This document shows positions 42,581 through 51,426 of a stretch of 64,000 nucleotides of DNA, one piece after another. The position numbers and the translations under genes were made by a program. The stretch comes from an uncultured Hungatella sp. GTDB lineage: Bacteria > Bacillota > Clostridia > Lachnospirales > Lachnospiraceae. Where the stretch lies: positions 1-64,000 of the forward strand of contig CAMTAF010000002.1 in assembly GCA_947066955.1 (NCBI GenBank). Reading direction: 5' to 3'. The notes beneath the pieces were generated by a model. That model was not told where the DNA came from and searched no databases. It worked only from the letters and a program-made list of their open reading frames with translations. Position 1 is the first letter of the stretch. Each line of letters begins with the position of its first letter.

Positions 42581-44001
42581 CTATTGCCTTCCTTTCTTAT
42601 TTGCTTTAGTTCTTCTATTATAGTAATAACAATTATTGAGATAAGTACTATTTGAATCAATATATGAGTAAAAATATCACCTACTCTGATACGTACTACT
42701 ATTTGTATTATTAATAAAATATATTGAAATATATGTAGACTCAAATTTAAATTTAAATTAATAATTTTTGATGCTGCCTTCATACGCATAATCCAAATTA
42801 CTCCACTTGATACCACCGTAGCAATAGCTGCTCCCATTGGGCCCAATTGATATACTAATAGAAAATTTAAAAAGGTATTTACTATCGCTCCTGTGATTGC
42901 GGATGTGGCCATTTTTTTTGACTGTTTTGTAGCAGAAAAAACACCCCCTATAGCTCCAGACATTGTATTAAATACAACTGATAATAACAACACTGGCACA
43001 TATACCCAGGCATTATAAAAATCATTCGAAAAAAGTATCCTAGAAATTACTTTTGTTCCTATTATTAGTAAGGAACATAAAATAACCATAATGATTTGAT
43101 AGCCCTGATAAATTACTTTGTAAAACATTACACTTTTCTCAGAACGATACTCCTTAATTGCTGATAACTGCCATGCCTGAATAAAAACTGTTTGAACAGC
43201 ATTTAGTATTGCCGGTAACTTATAACTAACGGAATAAATTCCATTAGCGCTAATACCACATAATAGCGTAACAACATACCGATCAGAAACATTATTGATG
43301 TGCCAGCTTAAAGTTATAAATATCAATGGAAGAGCATAATTAAGCATCTCCTTTTCTTTAGGAAGGGAGCCCGCAAGAATGTCCTTATATGTAATATAAT
43401 TCCATATTTTGTCTCGCATTATCAAATAAGCTGTAGGAACTATCATCGAAAACCCCATTGCGAAAAAAAAGCCATGGATTTTCCAGTCAAAAACCATTAA
43501 AAACAAAATATTAAAGGAAAGCATAACTACAGTGCTAATTACACCAGAAATAGCAATTCCGGATACATCGTCAATTCCACGCGCAAATTGAGTAATAAAG
43601 TTATAAAAACCGTAAGCACTAAAAAGCAAAATCACTTCTAAACAAAATTGGGTATAGCTCTCAAATATTTTGATTTGCTTTCCAATCATCACTATTGCTA
43701 TAAATAGCACTATTGAAAAAAGAGTATATTTTAAACCAATAGAAAATGTCAATCTCTGACTATCAAAATCTTCTCCAATGGTAAATCTCATCACAGCATC
43801 AATTATATTTAAGCTTAGAACAGGGACCATCATCTGGATTATCGAGTATAACAAATCATAAGTCCCATATTCGGCAGTGGTAAGAATACTTGTATATAAA
43901 GGGACAAGAAAAAAAACAAGTATCTTTGATGTAAAATTACTTATAAACAATAGCCCTGTATTTTTTAATAAGTATTTATATTTTTCTTTCACGATTTTCA
44001 C
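42577..44001 (-). CDS. Wzx-type lipid-linked oligosaccharide flippase
   Basis: A 474-residue protein of the polysaccharide transporter (MOP) family with 12-14 membrane helices. It opens KYLLKNTGLLFISNFTSKILVFFLVPLYTSIL, split here across the first helix, with the family's TAEYGTYDL segment near 40. It moves undecaprenyl-linked repeat units across the membrane for polymerisation. The annotated start is a GTG with a weak ribosome site, and another GTG three codons later is equally possible. It overlaps the glycerophosphotransferase gene by four bases. AT-rich like its neighbours. Confidence 0.9.
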   Translation of the reverse strand: MKIVKEKYKYLLKNTGLLFISNFTSKILVFFLVPLYTSILTTAEYGTYDLLYSIIQMMVPVLSLNIIDAVMRFTIGEDFDSQRLTFSIGLKYTLFSIVLFIAIVMIGKQIKIFESYTQFCLEVILLFSAYGFYNFITQFARGIDDVSGIAISGVISTVVMLSFNILFLMVFDWKIHGFFFAMGFSMIVPTAYLIMRDKIWNYITYKDILAGSLPKEKEMLNYALPLIFITLSWHINNVSDRYVVTLLCGISANGIYSVSYKLPAILNAVQTVFIQAWQLSAIKEYRSEKSVMFYKVIYQGYQIIMVILCSLLIIGTKVISRILFSNDFYNAWVYVPVLLLSVVFNTMSGAIGGVFSATKQSKKMATSAITGAIVNTFLNFLLVYQLGPMGAAIATVVSSGVIWIMRMKAASKIINLNLNLSLHIFQYILLIIQIVVRIRVGDIFTHILIQIVLISIIVITIIEELKQIRKEGNR

Positions 44002-44027
44002 TCATTTTTAAATATTCTAGGCTAATT

Positions 44028-44693
44028 TTATATTAGCGAGGTTTTATTATTAAAACTCATCTCTATCCTAAGTATTTCAAATGCCTCCGCATACCTTTTT
44101 CCGATCTCATACCCTCTAAAACCGCAACGGCAATGAACCCCTTCGATCCAGTCTTCTGCTCCAAATTTATTGTATTCAGACTTATGTTCTCTAAGGGAAG
44201 CGATTTTTTTATGAATCGTGCTCTCAATATCAACATATAATTGCGGTTTAAATGCTACATAAGAACGTCCCGATGGAGATATTGGCTCATAAAAAAATAC
44301 GGTATTCTTCCGTCGCGCAGCTGCTATGGTAGCATTACTTACCCCTACATGCGCCTGGTGTGTATCAAAAGGGTGATGTGTAAATATAATATCTGGATTA
44401 AACGCATTTATGCTGATATCAAGTACATTTACCACGTCCGACCGAAATGGGATATCCTTTGTTGGAAAATCCTGAATTTCAATATCTTGAATCCCAAGTG
44501 TATGTAAAGCATTATATCCTTCTTCAATCGCAACTGCATCTGAACGCTGTACCTTTCCGTCCTTATTTGTATATCCTGACTTACTCATTACCATAACTTT
44601 AACAATATGTCCTTCTTCCACAGCTTTTGCCAGTGTGCCCCCACAAGCAATCTCTATGTCATCTAAATGCGCACCAATTGCCATAATTTTCAT
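44028..44693 (-). CDS. PIG-L/LmbE-type de-N-acetylase
   Basis: A 221-residue zinc hydrolase. The metal motif AHLDD is at residues 8-12, and the later FTHHPFDTHQAHV gives the distal histidines. ARRKNTVFFYEP and GFRGYEIGKRYAEAFE are typical of the family. PIG-L proteins remove an acetyl group from N-acetylglucosamine-containing substrates. Here the substrate is probably a lipid-linked or nucleotide-linked capsule sugar, giving a free amine. A free amine would be a plausible target for the ATP-grasp ligase in the same operon; that link is inference. AGGAGG precedes the ATG. Confidence 0.88.
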   Translation of the reverse strand: MKIMAIGAHLDDIEIACGGTLAKAVEEGHIVKVMVMSKSGYTNKDGKVQRSDAVAIEEGYNALHTLGIQDIEIQDFPTKDIPFRSDVVNVLDISINAFNPDIIFTHHPFDTHQAHVGVSNATIAAARRKNTVFFYEPISPSGRSYVAFKPQLYVDIESTIHKKIASLREHKSEYNKFGAEDWIEGVHCRCGFRGYEIGKRYAEAFEILRIEMSFNNKTSLI

Positions 44694-44725
44694 AGCATAC
44701 CTCCTAAAAATGTTTTATATCTTTA

Positions 44726-45778
44726 TTACAATAGTTTTTTCAGCACAGGTATCCTTTTAATTGCGAGGGTAATTATAACTCCAAAAATATAGACTGTAAT
44801 TACCCACACTATACATGCCGGAAATTTTGAAATATAGCCTTTCAAACAATCTACAATCCAAGAAAAGCAATCTCGCAAAATATTCTCAATAAGCATAACT
44901 CCTAATGTACACGATCCCAAAGTACAAATAATTCTTTTTACGTTTTCATTTATATATAGCTGTTTGCATGAAAAAAAATAACGTATAGAATAAAAAATTG
45001 CCGCTGAAGGGATCATTATAAAACTATTGTAAAACCCTTGAGGATCTGCCGTTTCATCTATAGTTATTCTATATTGAGTAATAACACAGGTTAGGATAAT
45101 TGACCCAAATCCGACTGCAAGATAGCAACATGCTTTTCTTCCAGATAATTCATCATCTTTTACAATATTTGCAATATAATGCCCCAGTAAAACATAAACC
45201 AGAGTCCATGGAATCATACTGTCTTCAATATTGCCATTTAATCTACACTGTCCATTTGTTAAAATATAAGAAATTACAGTATTCAATCGAAACGCTAAAT
45301 AAACAGTAAATATATAGTAATAATCTCTTTTTTTCATATTTTGAACTAGTATTCTAACTATTGGCAACATGATTAAAATTCCTAAATACAGATATAAATA
45401 CCAATAAGCCGTAGCGAATTTACCTGAATATATTCTATTTAAGAAGTAAGATAATTTTAATGGAATATCATCATGTGTAAAAAGCATTACAAAATACTGT
45501 ATAATAGAAAATATAAAAATTAACAATACTATTTTCAGGGCTCTTTTTAATATAATAGTTTTATAAGTTTCCTCCTTCTCTATTAAAACAGCTCCTGTTA
45601 TCATCAAGAATAAAAATATCGCAACCTTACAGCCAACTGAACAGAACATATACAATGGATACAATATTGATTCTTTTCGAACCAAATATAATAAAAATCC
45701 ATTATACCCTGTGTGATTAAAAATCACTAACAAGATACCGATTATTCTTAGGAATTCGATATATATTTTTTTCATCAT
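44726..45778 (-). CDS. Integral membrane acyltransferase family 3 (OafA-like)
   Basis: A 350-residue protein with about ten helices. It starts KKIYIEFLRIIGILLVIFNHTGY, where the histidine of FNHTG near residue 22 corresponds to the catalytic region of acyltransferase 3. The family acetylates or succinylates sugars of O-antigens and capsules across the membrane. YWYLYLYLGILIMLP near 125 is the usual second landmark. Translation is coupled to the preceding GT2 gene by an ATGA overlap. The donor is likely acetyl-CoA, the acceptor unknown. Confidence 0.85.
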   Translation of the reverse strand: MMKKIYIEFLRIIGILLVIFNHTGYNGFLLYLVRKESILYPLYMFCSVGCKVAIFLFLMITGAVLIEKEETYKTIILKRALKIVLLIFIFSIIQYFVMLFTHDDIPLKLSYFLNRIYSGKFATAYWYLYLYLGILIMLPIVRILVQNMKKRDYYYIFTVYLAFRLNTVISYILTNGQCRLNGNIEDSMIPWTLVYVLLGHYIANIVKDDELSGRKACCYLAVGFGSIILTCVITQYRITIDETADPQGFYNSFIMIPSAAIFYSIRYFFSCKQLYINENVKRIICTLGSCTLGVMLIENILRDCFSWIVDCLKGYISKFPACIVWVITVYIFGVIITLAIKRIPVLKKLL

Positions 45779-46782
45779 AATAATATTCCCAATAAAACTG
45801 CCATTTTGTACTTTACTAAAATTAAAAAAATTTGTTGTTTTAAACCCAGTTCATTTACAGGATATTCAGATAATGATTTTACTACAATTTCATCTTTACA
45901 AATATCCTTGATTATTTTTATCTTTTCTCTAAAATTGTTTGGAGAACCTCCACTTACTTCTTGTTTTATTGACATACGGATATTTATAAAAAAGGATTTT
46001 TGTAACCTTTGCAAATCTCTGCCCTTATATCCAAGTGTTTTTAGCTTTTGTAAAATAGCAACATAAAACAATTTGCTCTTTTCAAATCTATTATCCAAGT
46101 ATGAGTGGGTTAGTGATTCCGGATTTTGTCTATAATAATTGCCAACCTCAGAAAGCGTACAGGCTCCATTCGCATACTGCAAATAATCAATATTAAATAC
46201 TAAATCTTCCGATATTAGTTCCCTTTCGGAACAAAATGACAAACCATATTCTCTTATAGGTTTCATGGAGTATAACTGGGCGCTAGCACTCATTTCAATA
46301 CTATCTGAACAATGAGGAGAAGATCCCAACATTTTAGGCAATAATTTTGTTTTGGCTTTTTCTCCTTCAAAAATCTCAGTCTTATATTTCCGCTCATAGA
46401 GTAAACTACCCTTTTCATCTACGGCTTTAAAGCCAACGAAACAAGCATCTACTCCATAATATTTTACCATTTTATATAAAATTTCTATTTGTGTAGGATC
46501 AATATAATCGTCGGAATCTAAGAAATATACATATTCTCCCTTTGCAATATCTAGGCCCGTATTCCTTGCCATTCCAAGTCCTTCATTTTTCTTATGTACA
46601 ACATAAATATTGTTATATTTTCTCGCATATCTATCACATATTTCCCCACTATTGTCTTGTGAACCGTCATCAACAATAATGACCTCTATGTTTTTATACG
46701 TTTGTGCTATAATACTATTTAAACAATCACATAAATATTTTTCCACATTATAAACAGGAACAATTACACTGACTAATTTCAT
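45775..46782 (-). CDS. Glycosyltransferase family 2
   Basis: A 335-residue GT-A enzyme. It begins VSVIVPVYNVEKYLCDCLNS, has VDDGSQDNSGEICD and the DxD-type YFLDSDDYIDP near 90. The C-terminal half is helical, with YYRQNPESLTHS near 215. This is the common capsule GT2 type; donor and acceptor are not deducible. The ribosome site is poor (GGTGA), and a gene remnant lies directly upstream. It overlaps the acyltransferase gene by four bases. Confidence 0.88.
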   Translation of the reverse strand: MKLVSVIVPVYNVEKYLCDCLNSIIAQTYKNIEVIIVDDGSQDNSGEICDRYARKYNNIYVVHKKNEGLGMARNTGLDIAKGEYVYFLDSDDYIDPTQIEILYKMVKYYGVDACFVGFKAVDEKGSLLYERKYKTEIFEGEKAKTKLLPKMLGSSPHCSDSIEMSASAQLYSMKPIREYGLSFCSERELISEDLVFNIDYLQYANGACTLSEVGNYYRQNPESLTHSYLDNRFEKSKLFYVAILQKLKTLGYKGRDLQRLQKSFFINIRMSIKQEVSGGSPNNFREKIKIIKDICKDEIVVKSLSEYPVNELGLKQQIFLILVKYKMAVLLGILL

Positions 46783-46783
46783 C

Positions 46784-46960
46784 TTAATTCACCGTGTTTC
46801 TTATTTTTTCAGGAATATCCTTCCATAATTTCTGATCTGTTTTCCCTCTATTAGCAACCATTCCAGACGTAATTATGATGTCATACCCAATTGTAATCTT
46901 TTAAAAGTCGTTGATATAATTCTATTCCATACTTTATTATCTATTTTTATAAAAATCGTA
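46784..46960 (-). pseudogene. Frameshifted remnant of an unidentified capsule gene
   Basis: The 209-base gap upstream of the GT2 gene still reads as protein in two frames. One frame gives KYGIELYQRLLKDYNW; after a one-base shift another gives YDIIITSGMVANRGK and KLWKDIPEKIRNTVN before a TAA at 46784. Together they look like the tail of one gene broken by a frameshift. I cannot name the family. It supports recent loss or replacement of a gene in this variable segment. Confidence 0.4.
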
Positions 46961-46991
46961 AAGTTCTCCGCATATTCTATTTTTTAGCACT

Positions 46992-48080
46992 TTACTCCAC
47001 ATGACATAAGCCCCCTTTATCATAAATTTTCTTATATTTATCTATAAAATCATGGTAACAATAACTGGTGATATATGTTCTCGATGCTGAATCTTCCAGT
47101 TTAATCTTCTTAACACTATCGTTAGCGAGATTGATAATTTGATCTGCAAGTTCTTCATAGTCTCCCTCAGCAATCAATATACCATTCTCCCCATCTTTAA
47201 TAACTTCATTATTTCCCGGTATGTCAGTAGCAATTATCGTTTTCCCTTGGGAAAATGTCTCGATCGGTGTTAACGGTAACCCTTCCCACCTTGAAGCAAG
47301 AACTATAAATTGTAACTGACCAATAATTTCAAGAATATGGGATTGATATCCAAGAAAATATATTGTCTTCTGTAATTCCAATTCTGAAACCATTCTCTGT
47401 AACTCATCTTTCAACTCACCATCACCGATTACAACAGCTTTAAGCTTTGGAATCTTTTCAGAGACTATTTTCATTGCCTGTATAAATATGTCCATACCTT
47501 TCTGTTCTGACAATCTCCCTATGGTCCCAATGACATAGTTTTCTTCATTTATAAGTTTCTCTATTCTTTCATTCCGATAATTGGATATATGAGAAGTATC
47601 CACCGCATTATATATTACATGTATCCTCGATTCGGAAATCTTATACTCAGCCATCAGATTCCTTTTGACACCGTCTCCGACCGCTACAACAACTGCATTT
47701 TCTAAAGCAAATCTCATCAACTTAGATTTTCCATAAAACACATTGTGGGCTGTATAAACGTGTTTAACTTTTCTATGAAATATCTGAATAAGTCGTGCGT
47801 AAAATGCCGCCATCCTATGATGTGTATGTATAATATCTACATTATTATGGTAAACAATGGACCTCAGTATGAAAAAAGTTTTTAAAACAACTACCGGATT
47901 CTTCTTAGCAATATCTGGAATTTGAAAATGTTTTATCCCAACATTTCTTAATTCTTCTGTATAAATTCCACCGTTTGAGGCGATTATCTGTTTATATCCA
48001 TCAATATCTTTGCACAGTTGATAAACTATCTTTTCCGCTCCACCTTGCCCCATAGTCCGTGAAATGTGCAATATATTCAT
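46992..48080 (-). CDS. Glycosyltransferase family 4
   Basis: A 362-residue GT-B fold enzyme. The N-terminal domain begins MNILHISRTMGQGGAEKIVY, and HTHHRMAAFYARL near 85 is typical. The C-terminal donor domain has YVIGTIGRLSEQKGMDIFI, AVVIGDGELKDEL and LASRWEGLPLTPIETFSQGK (the E-x7-E catalytic block). It retains configuration at the donor carbon as a family rule. The ATG overlaps the wecB stop by one base (TAATG). Which sugar it adds is unknown, although WecB next door suggests N-acetylmannosamine chemistry in this repeat unit. Confidence 0.9.
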   Translation of the reverse strand: MNILHISRTMGQGGAEKIVYQLCKDIDGYKQIIASNGGIYTEELRNVGIKHFQIPDIAKKNPVVVLKTFFILRSIVYHNNVDIIHTHHRMAAFYARLIQIFHRKVKHVYTAHNVFYGKSKLMRFALENAVVVAVGDGVKRNLMAEYKISESRIHVIYNAVDTSHISNYRNERIEKLINEENYVIGTIGRLSEQKGMDIFIQAMKIVSEKIPKLKAVVIGDGELKDELQRMVSELELQKTIYFLGYQSHILEIIGQLQFIVLASRWEGLPLTPIETFSQGKTIIATDIPGNNEVIKDGENGILIAEGDYEELADQIINLANDSVKKIKLEDSASRTYITSYCYHDFIDKYKKIYDKGGLCHVE

Positions 48081-49177
48081 TATAATTTTTCCTCTAGTAT
48101 ATCCGCAATTCGTTCCGACGCATGTCCATCCCCATACGGATTGACGGCATGAGCCATCTTGGCGTATTCCTTTTCATCATCTAGAAGTTTTGTAAACCAT
48201 TCATAGATCTTATCTTCATTTGTGCCAACAAGTTTCAATGTACCTGCCTCCATCCCCTCTGGCCGCTCTGTCGTATCGCGCATTACAAGTACGGGTTTGC
48301 CATAAGATGGACACTCCTCCTGAATTCCTCCTGAATCTGTCAAGCACAAGAAACACCTTGCCTCGAAATTATGACAATCGAATACATCGATTGGTTCAAT
48401 AATATGAATTTTGGTACAATCGCCCAGTTCGTCATCTGCGGCTCTCCGAACTACCGGATTCATGTGAATAGGATAAATTGCTTTTACATCCGAGTGTTCA
48501 TCCAATACACGTCTGATTGCCCGAAACATATTGCGCATCGGTTGTCCTAGATTTTCCCTCCTATGCGCTGTAATAAAAATCATTCTATCACTACCAGCCC
48601 AGTCCAATTCTGGGTGGTGGTAGTTATCGACGACTGTATGCCGCATTGCGTCAATAACCGTGTTTCCTGTTACATAAATTGTTGACGCATCCTTGCCTTC
48701 ATCTAATAGATGTTTCTTTGCCAACTCTGTTGGCGCAAAGTTAAACCGACTGATAATACTAACCGCCTGTCTGTTAAATTCCTCAGGATATGGAGAATAA
48801 ATGTTATATGTTCGAAGACCAGCTTCCACATGACCAACCGGGACTTGCGTATAAAAACAAGCCAATGCGGTAACAAAAGCGGTAGAAGTATCCCCATGTA
48901 TCAGACACAAATTTGGTTTCACCTCTTCCAGGATAGCCTTAATTTTGTCAAGTATACTTGTCGTTATATCAAAAAGATTCTGTCCTTGTTTCATTATGGA
49001 AAGATCATAGTCTGGAATAACATGAAATATTTTCAATACCTGATCCAGCATTTCTCTGTGCTGTCCTGTCACACAGACAATCGTTTTTATTCCCTCTCTC
49101 TTTTTCAATTCATTTATCAAAGGACACATTTTAATTGCCTCTGGTCGAGTCCCAAAGACCAACATTATCTTTTTCAT
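48080..49177 (-). CDS. wecB: UDP-N-acetylglucosamine 2-epimerase (non-hydrolysing)
   Basis: Makes UDP-N-acetylmannosamine from UDP-N-acetylglucosamine. The 365 residues match WecB/MnaA. Motifs are FGTRPEAIKMCPLI at 8-21, VTGQHREMLDQVL, LIHGDTSTAF near 94, HVEAGLRTYN, and the C-terminal LTDSGGIQEECPSYGKPVLV near 285. In Firmicutes the product feeds the linkage unit of wall teichoic acid. The WecG/TagA-type transferase gene lies 60 bases upstream, so producer and user are paired. GAGGA precedes the ATG. Confidence 0.93.
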   Translation of the reverse strand: MKKIMLVFGTRPEAIKMCPLINELKKREGIKTIVCVTGQHREMLDQVLKIFHVIPDYDLSIMKQGQNLFDITTSILDKIKAILEEVKPNLCLIHGDTSTAFVTALACFYTQVPVGHVEAGLRTYNIYSPYPEEFNRQAVSIISRFNFAPTELAKKHLLDEGKDASTIYVTGNTVIDAMRHTVVDNYHHPELDWAGSDRMIFITAHRRENLGQPMRNMFRAIRRVLDEHSDVKAIYPIHMNPVVRRAADDELGDCTKIHIIEPIDVFDCHNFEARCFLCLTDSGGIQEECPSYGKPVLVMRDTTERPEGMEAGTLKLVGTNEDKIYEWFTKLLDDEKEYAKMAHAVNPYGDGHASERIADILEEKL

Positions 49178-49237
49178 TTATAAATCCTCGTGCGCTGATT
49201 TAGCCTTTTCTCTTACTAACATTTCACTTTAATGGCA

Positions 49238-50017
49238 TTATATTTTTATTTTTTCCATCAGTACGTCTTTTACAAATATCCAGTTTCCTACAAAATAGCG
49301 TTTAAATAGCCTCTTTGGCTCCTGTATCACTCTAAACAGCCATTCTAAGTAAAGTTTCTGCATCCATTTCGGCGCACGAGAAATTTTGCCCGAAATAACA
49401 TCAAAACTCCCCCCCACTCCCATGAACACGCCATTATTCCCGTCATCCTGTAAGTATTCAACTAGGTACTCTTTCAATGGCGACGTGATACCCACAAAAA
49501 TGAACTCTGGGCTCTTCTCCTTAATTTCAGCTGAAATTTTCGGCCATTCTTCTTCCTTAAAATAGCCATTATGTATTCCAACAATATTTAATTTAGGATG
49601 ATTTTCCAGCAAAACCTTTGCTGTCTTTTCAACGATCTCCTGTTTGGCTCCTAAAAGATAAACTCTATATCCCTTTTCTTCGCTGAGCGCCACAAGACTT
49701 TCCATCAAATCAATGCCAGCTACTCGTTCTGGAAGCGGATTCCCTAAAAATTTACTCGCCATAACCACAGATGCACCATCCGCATTAATAATGCCGCAGC
49801 TATTAACAATCTGCTTTAGTCTTCTATTGTGCTTTAATTCATTGATTTTATCCGCATTCACTCCAATAAGATGTAAAGGAACCTTTTTTTGAACGTATTC
49901 CTCTACCAGATCTATTGTCTGATTCATATCAAGTACATCTATTATTGTGTCCAAAATTTCAATTCTTGGATTGACTCCTAAAACAGCTTCTTGCTGAGCT
50001 GGTTTATAATTACTCAT
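49238..50017 (-). CDS. WecG/TagA/CpsF-family glycosyltransferase (ManNAc transferase type)
   Basis: A 259-residue membrane-associated enzyme. The signature VNADKINELKHNRRLKQI is followed by INADGASVVMASKFLG, LPERVAGIDLMESL, VYLLGAKQEIVEK and FVGITSPLKEYL. TagA adds N-acetylmannosamine to lipid-linked N-acetylglucosamine, the second step of the teichoic acid linkage unit. WecB beside it supplies the donor. The C-terminal WMQKLYLEWLFRVIQEPKRL is the usual membrane-contact part. It is the first gene of the AT-rich segment and has its own promoter-like site; GAGGTAG lies eight bases before the ATG. Confidence 0.92.
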   Translation of the reverse strand: MSNYKPAQQEAVLGVNPRIEILDTIIDVLDMNQTIDLVEEYVQKKVPLHLIGVNADKINELKHNRRLKQIVNSCGIINADGASVVMASKFLGNPLPERVAGIDLMESLVALSEEKGYRVYLLGAKQEIVEKTAKVLLENHPKLNIVGIHNGYFKEEEWPKISAEIKEKSPEFIFVGITSPLKEYLVEYLQDDGNNGVFMGVGGSFDVISGKISRAPKWMQKLYLEWLFRVIQEPKRLFKRYFVGNWIFVKDVLMEKIKI

Positions 50018-50083
50018 AATTACTACCTCATTATTGCCTCATCTATCCATCCTAAAATAAAGAGCATTTTTTCGACCTTGTAC

Positions 50084-50092
50084 ATAATAGCA
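50084..50092 (-). promoter_or_regulatory. Extended -10 promoter for the AT-rich capsule genes
   Basis: Minus-strand TGCTATTAT, about 70 bases upstream of the WecG-type gene. The -35 region is poor. Confidence 0.4.
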
Positions 50093-50448
50093 TATCTTAT
50101 ATGGCAATTTAATAAACTTCCCCGATGCAAGCACTCAATTCCCCCAAGAACGTTTGCCTTTCACAAGAGCGGGGTATTCGCCCCACCTTGCTACGATCAG
50201 GACTGGTATGCACAACATCAGGAAATTCGCTTCATTAATATTTTAATAATTAATATTATTTGAACTTTTATATTTAAAAAAATAGATGCTCCTTCCCTGA
50301 CAATAGCATACAAATAAGTCTATCCATCACAACCAAGCCATCTGTGCTGACCAGACGACCGAAAAACTGCTTTCCTAGGTAAAGAGTATAACCATTTATT
50401 TGTCTCGCGTCAATAGTTTTATTTTGCCAAATGCGCAAAAAGCCCCAA

Positions 50449-50490
50449 AAGTACCGATTTTCCGCAAAAATATATCAAAAATCAGTACTT
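50449..50490 (-). terminator. Hairpin after the GC-rich capsule genes
   Basis: AAGTACCGATTTT pairs with AAAATCAGTACTT (one mismatch) around a 16-base loop. On the minus strand it is followed by GGGGCTTTTTG. It lies 19 bases past the stop of the GT2 gene, so it could end or attenuate transcription before the AT-rich genes. Confidence 0.5.
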
Positions 50491-50508
50491 GGCAGCTTAA
50501 TAATTCCA

Positions 50509-51426
50509 TCAATCAGCCTTCCACCCCGCCCGATACACCGGATGCAGCCCGAATCGCCCTTTCTTCACATCCTCATAGGCGTCCTCAAGGATTCCCATCT
50601 CCTCCTTCTTCCACCCAAACACCTTGGAAATCCACACCTTCACCACGATCTTCAGGCAAAAATACCCATAGCACGCCCTGGGCATATGTCTCCGGTACAT
50701 GTCGGTCATATTCCGGAACCCATAGTAGGTCTTCCAATTCAGCACCCGCTCCGTCTCCTCCACATCGTGATGGATCTTGATGGCCGGGACGCAGAGGATC
50801 TTCCCCACCTTGCTCAGCCGCAGGCTGTGTTCCGTGTCATCCCACCAGATAAAGTAATCCTTGTTGGTAAGGCCCGCTTCCTTTAACTTCTGTTTGCTGA
50901 TAATGGTCCCCACGTAAGAAAACGCGTTCAGCGCGAATGACTTCTTGTTATATTCCTCCTCCGAGATACATTCCTCCACGATCCCGATGCCCTTAGGATA
51001 GTATCTCTTGCGGTGCTTGGTATCGATTTTTCCCTGGTTGATCACCATCCCACAGATCGCTGACAGCTCAGGGAGGCGGCTTTCATGTTCTGTCAGGTAT
51101 TTTTCTGCCTGCTCCAGGGCATCGGGCTCGGGAAAGGCGTCGTCGTCCGAGACCCAGATCCACTCTGCTCCCAACTCCTCCCCACGGCGCAGCCCTTCAT
51201 AAAAACCGCCGCTGCCTCCCATATTGCTCTCCATATGGACAGCGATTTTTTTATAGCCTGCTGCTTCTTCCCTCCACTGCTCCAGCGCCTCCCGGGTGCC
51301 GTCTGTGCTGGCGTTATCAATCACCATCACATACTCTGGCTGGGAAGTCTGCCTATCAAACAGCTTCAGCACCTTCTTTAATTCATCTTTTCTGTTATAA
51401 GTTACGATCACCACTCCGATTTTCAC
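50509..51426 (-). CDS. Glycosyltransferase family 2 (galactofuranosyltransferase-like layout)
   Basis: A 305-residue GT-A enzyme. I start it at the GTG at 51426, which overlaps the previous stop (GTGA) and follows GAGGGGA; the open frame to 51492 runs into the preceding gene. It begins KIGVVIVTYNRKDELKKVL and has DNASTDGTREAL, ESNMGGSGGFYEGLR near 70, and WIWVSDDDAFPEPDAL near 90 with a DDD metal site. DYFIWWDDTEHSLRL follows near 195. The NMGGSGGF and WWDD blocks are typical of GlfT2-like and related rhamnosyl/galactofuranosyl transferases. Last gene of the GC-rich half. Confidence 0.9.
   Translation of the reverse strand: MKIGVVIVTYNRKDELKKVLKLFDRQTSQPEYVMVIDNASTDGTREALEQWREEAAGYKKIAVHMESNMGGSGGFYEGLRRGEELGAEWIWVSDDDAFPEPDALEQAEKYLTEHESRLPELSAICGMVINQGKIDTKHRKRYYPKGIGIVEECISEEEYNKKSFALNAFSYVGTIISKQKLKEAGLTNKDYFIWWDDTEHSLRLSKVGKILCVPAIKIHHDVEETERVLNWKTYYGFRNMTDMYRRHMPRACYGYFCLKIVVKVWISKVFGWKKEEMGILEDAYEDVKKGRFGLHPVYRAGWKAD

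Larger units (their letters stand above)
50018..50508. other. 491-base gap at the boundary of GC-rich and AT-rich capsule segments
   Basis: No coding frame I can support. It contains the promoter-like site at 50084-50092 and the long hairpin at 50449-50490. Base composition changes visibly across it, from AT-rich on the left to GC-rich on the right. Confidence 0.5.
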
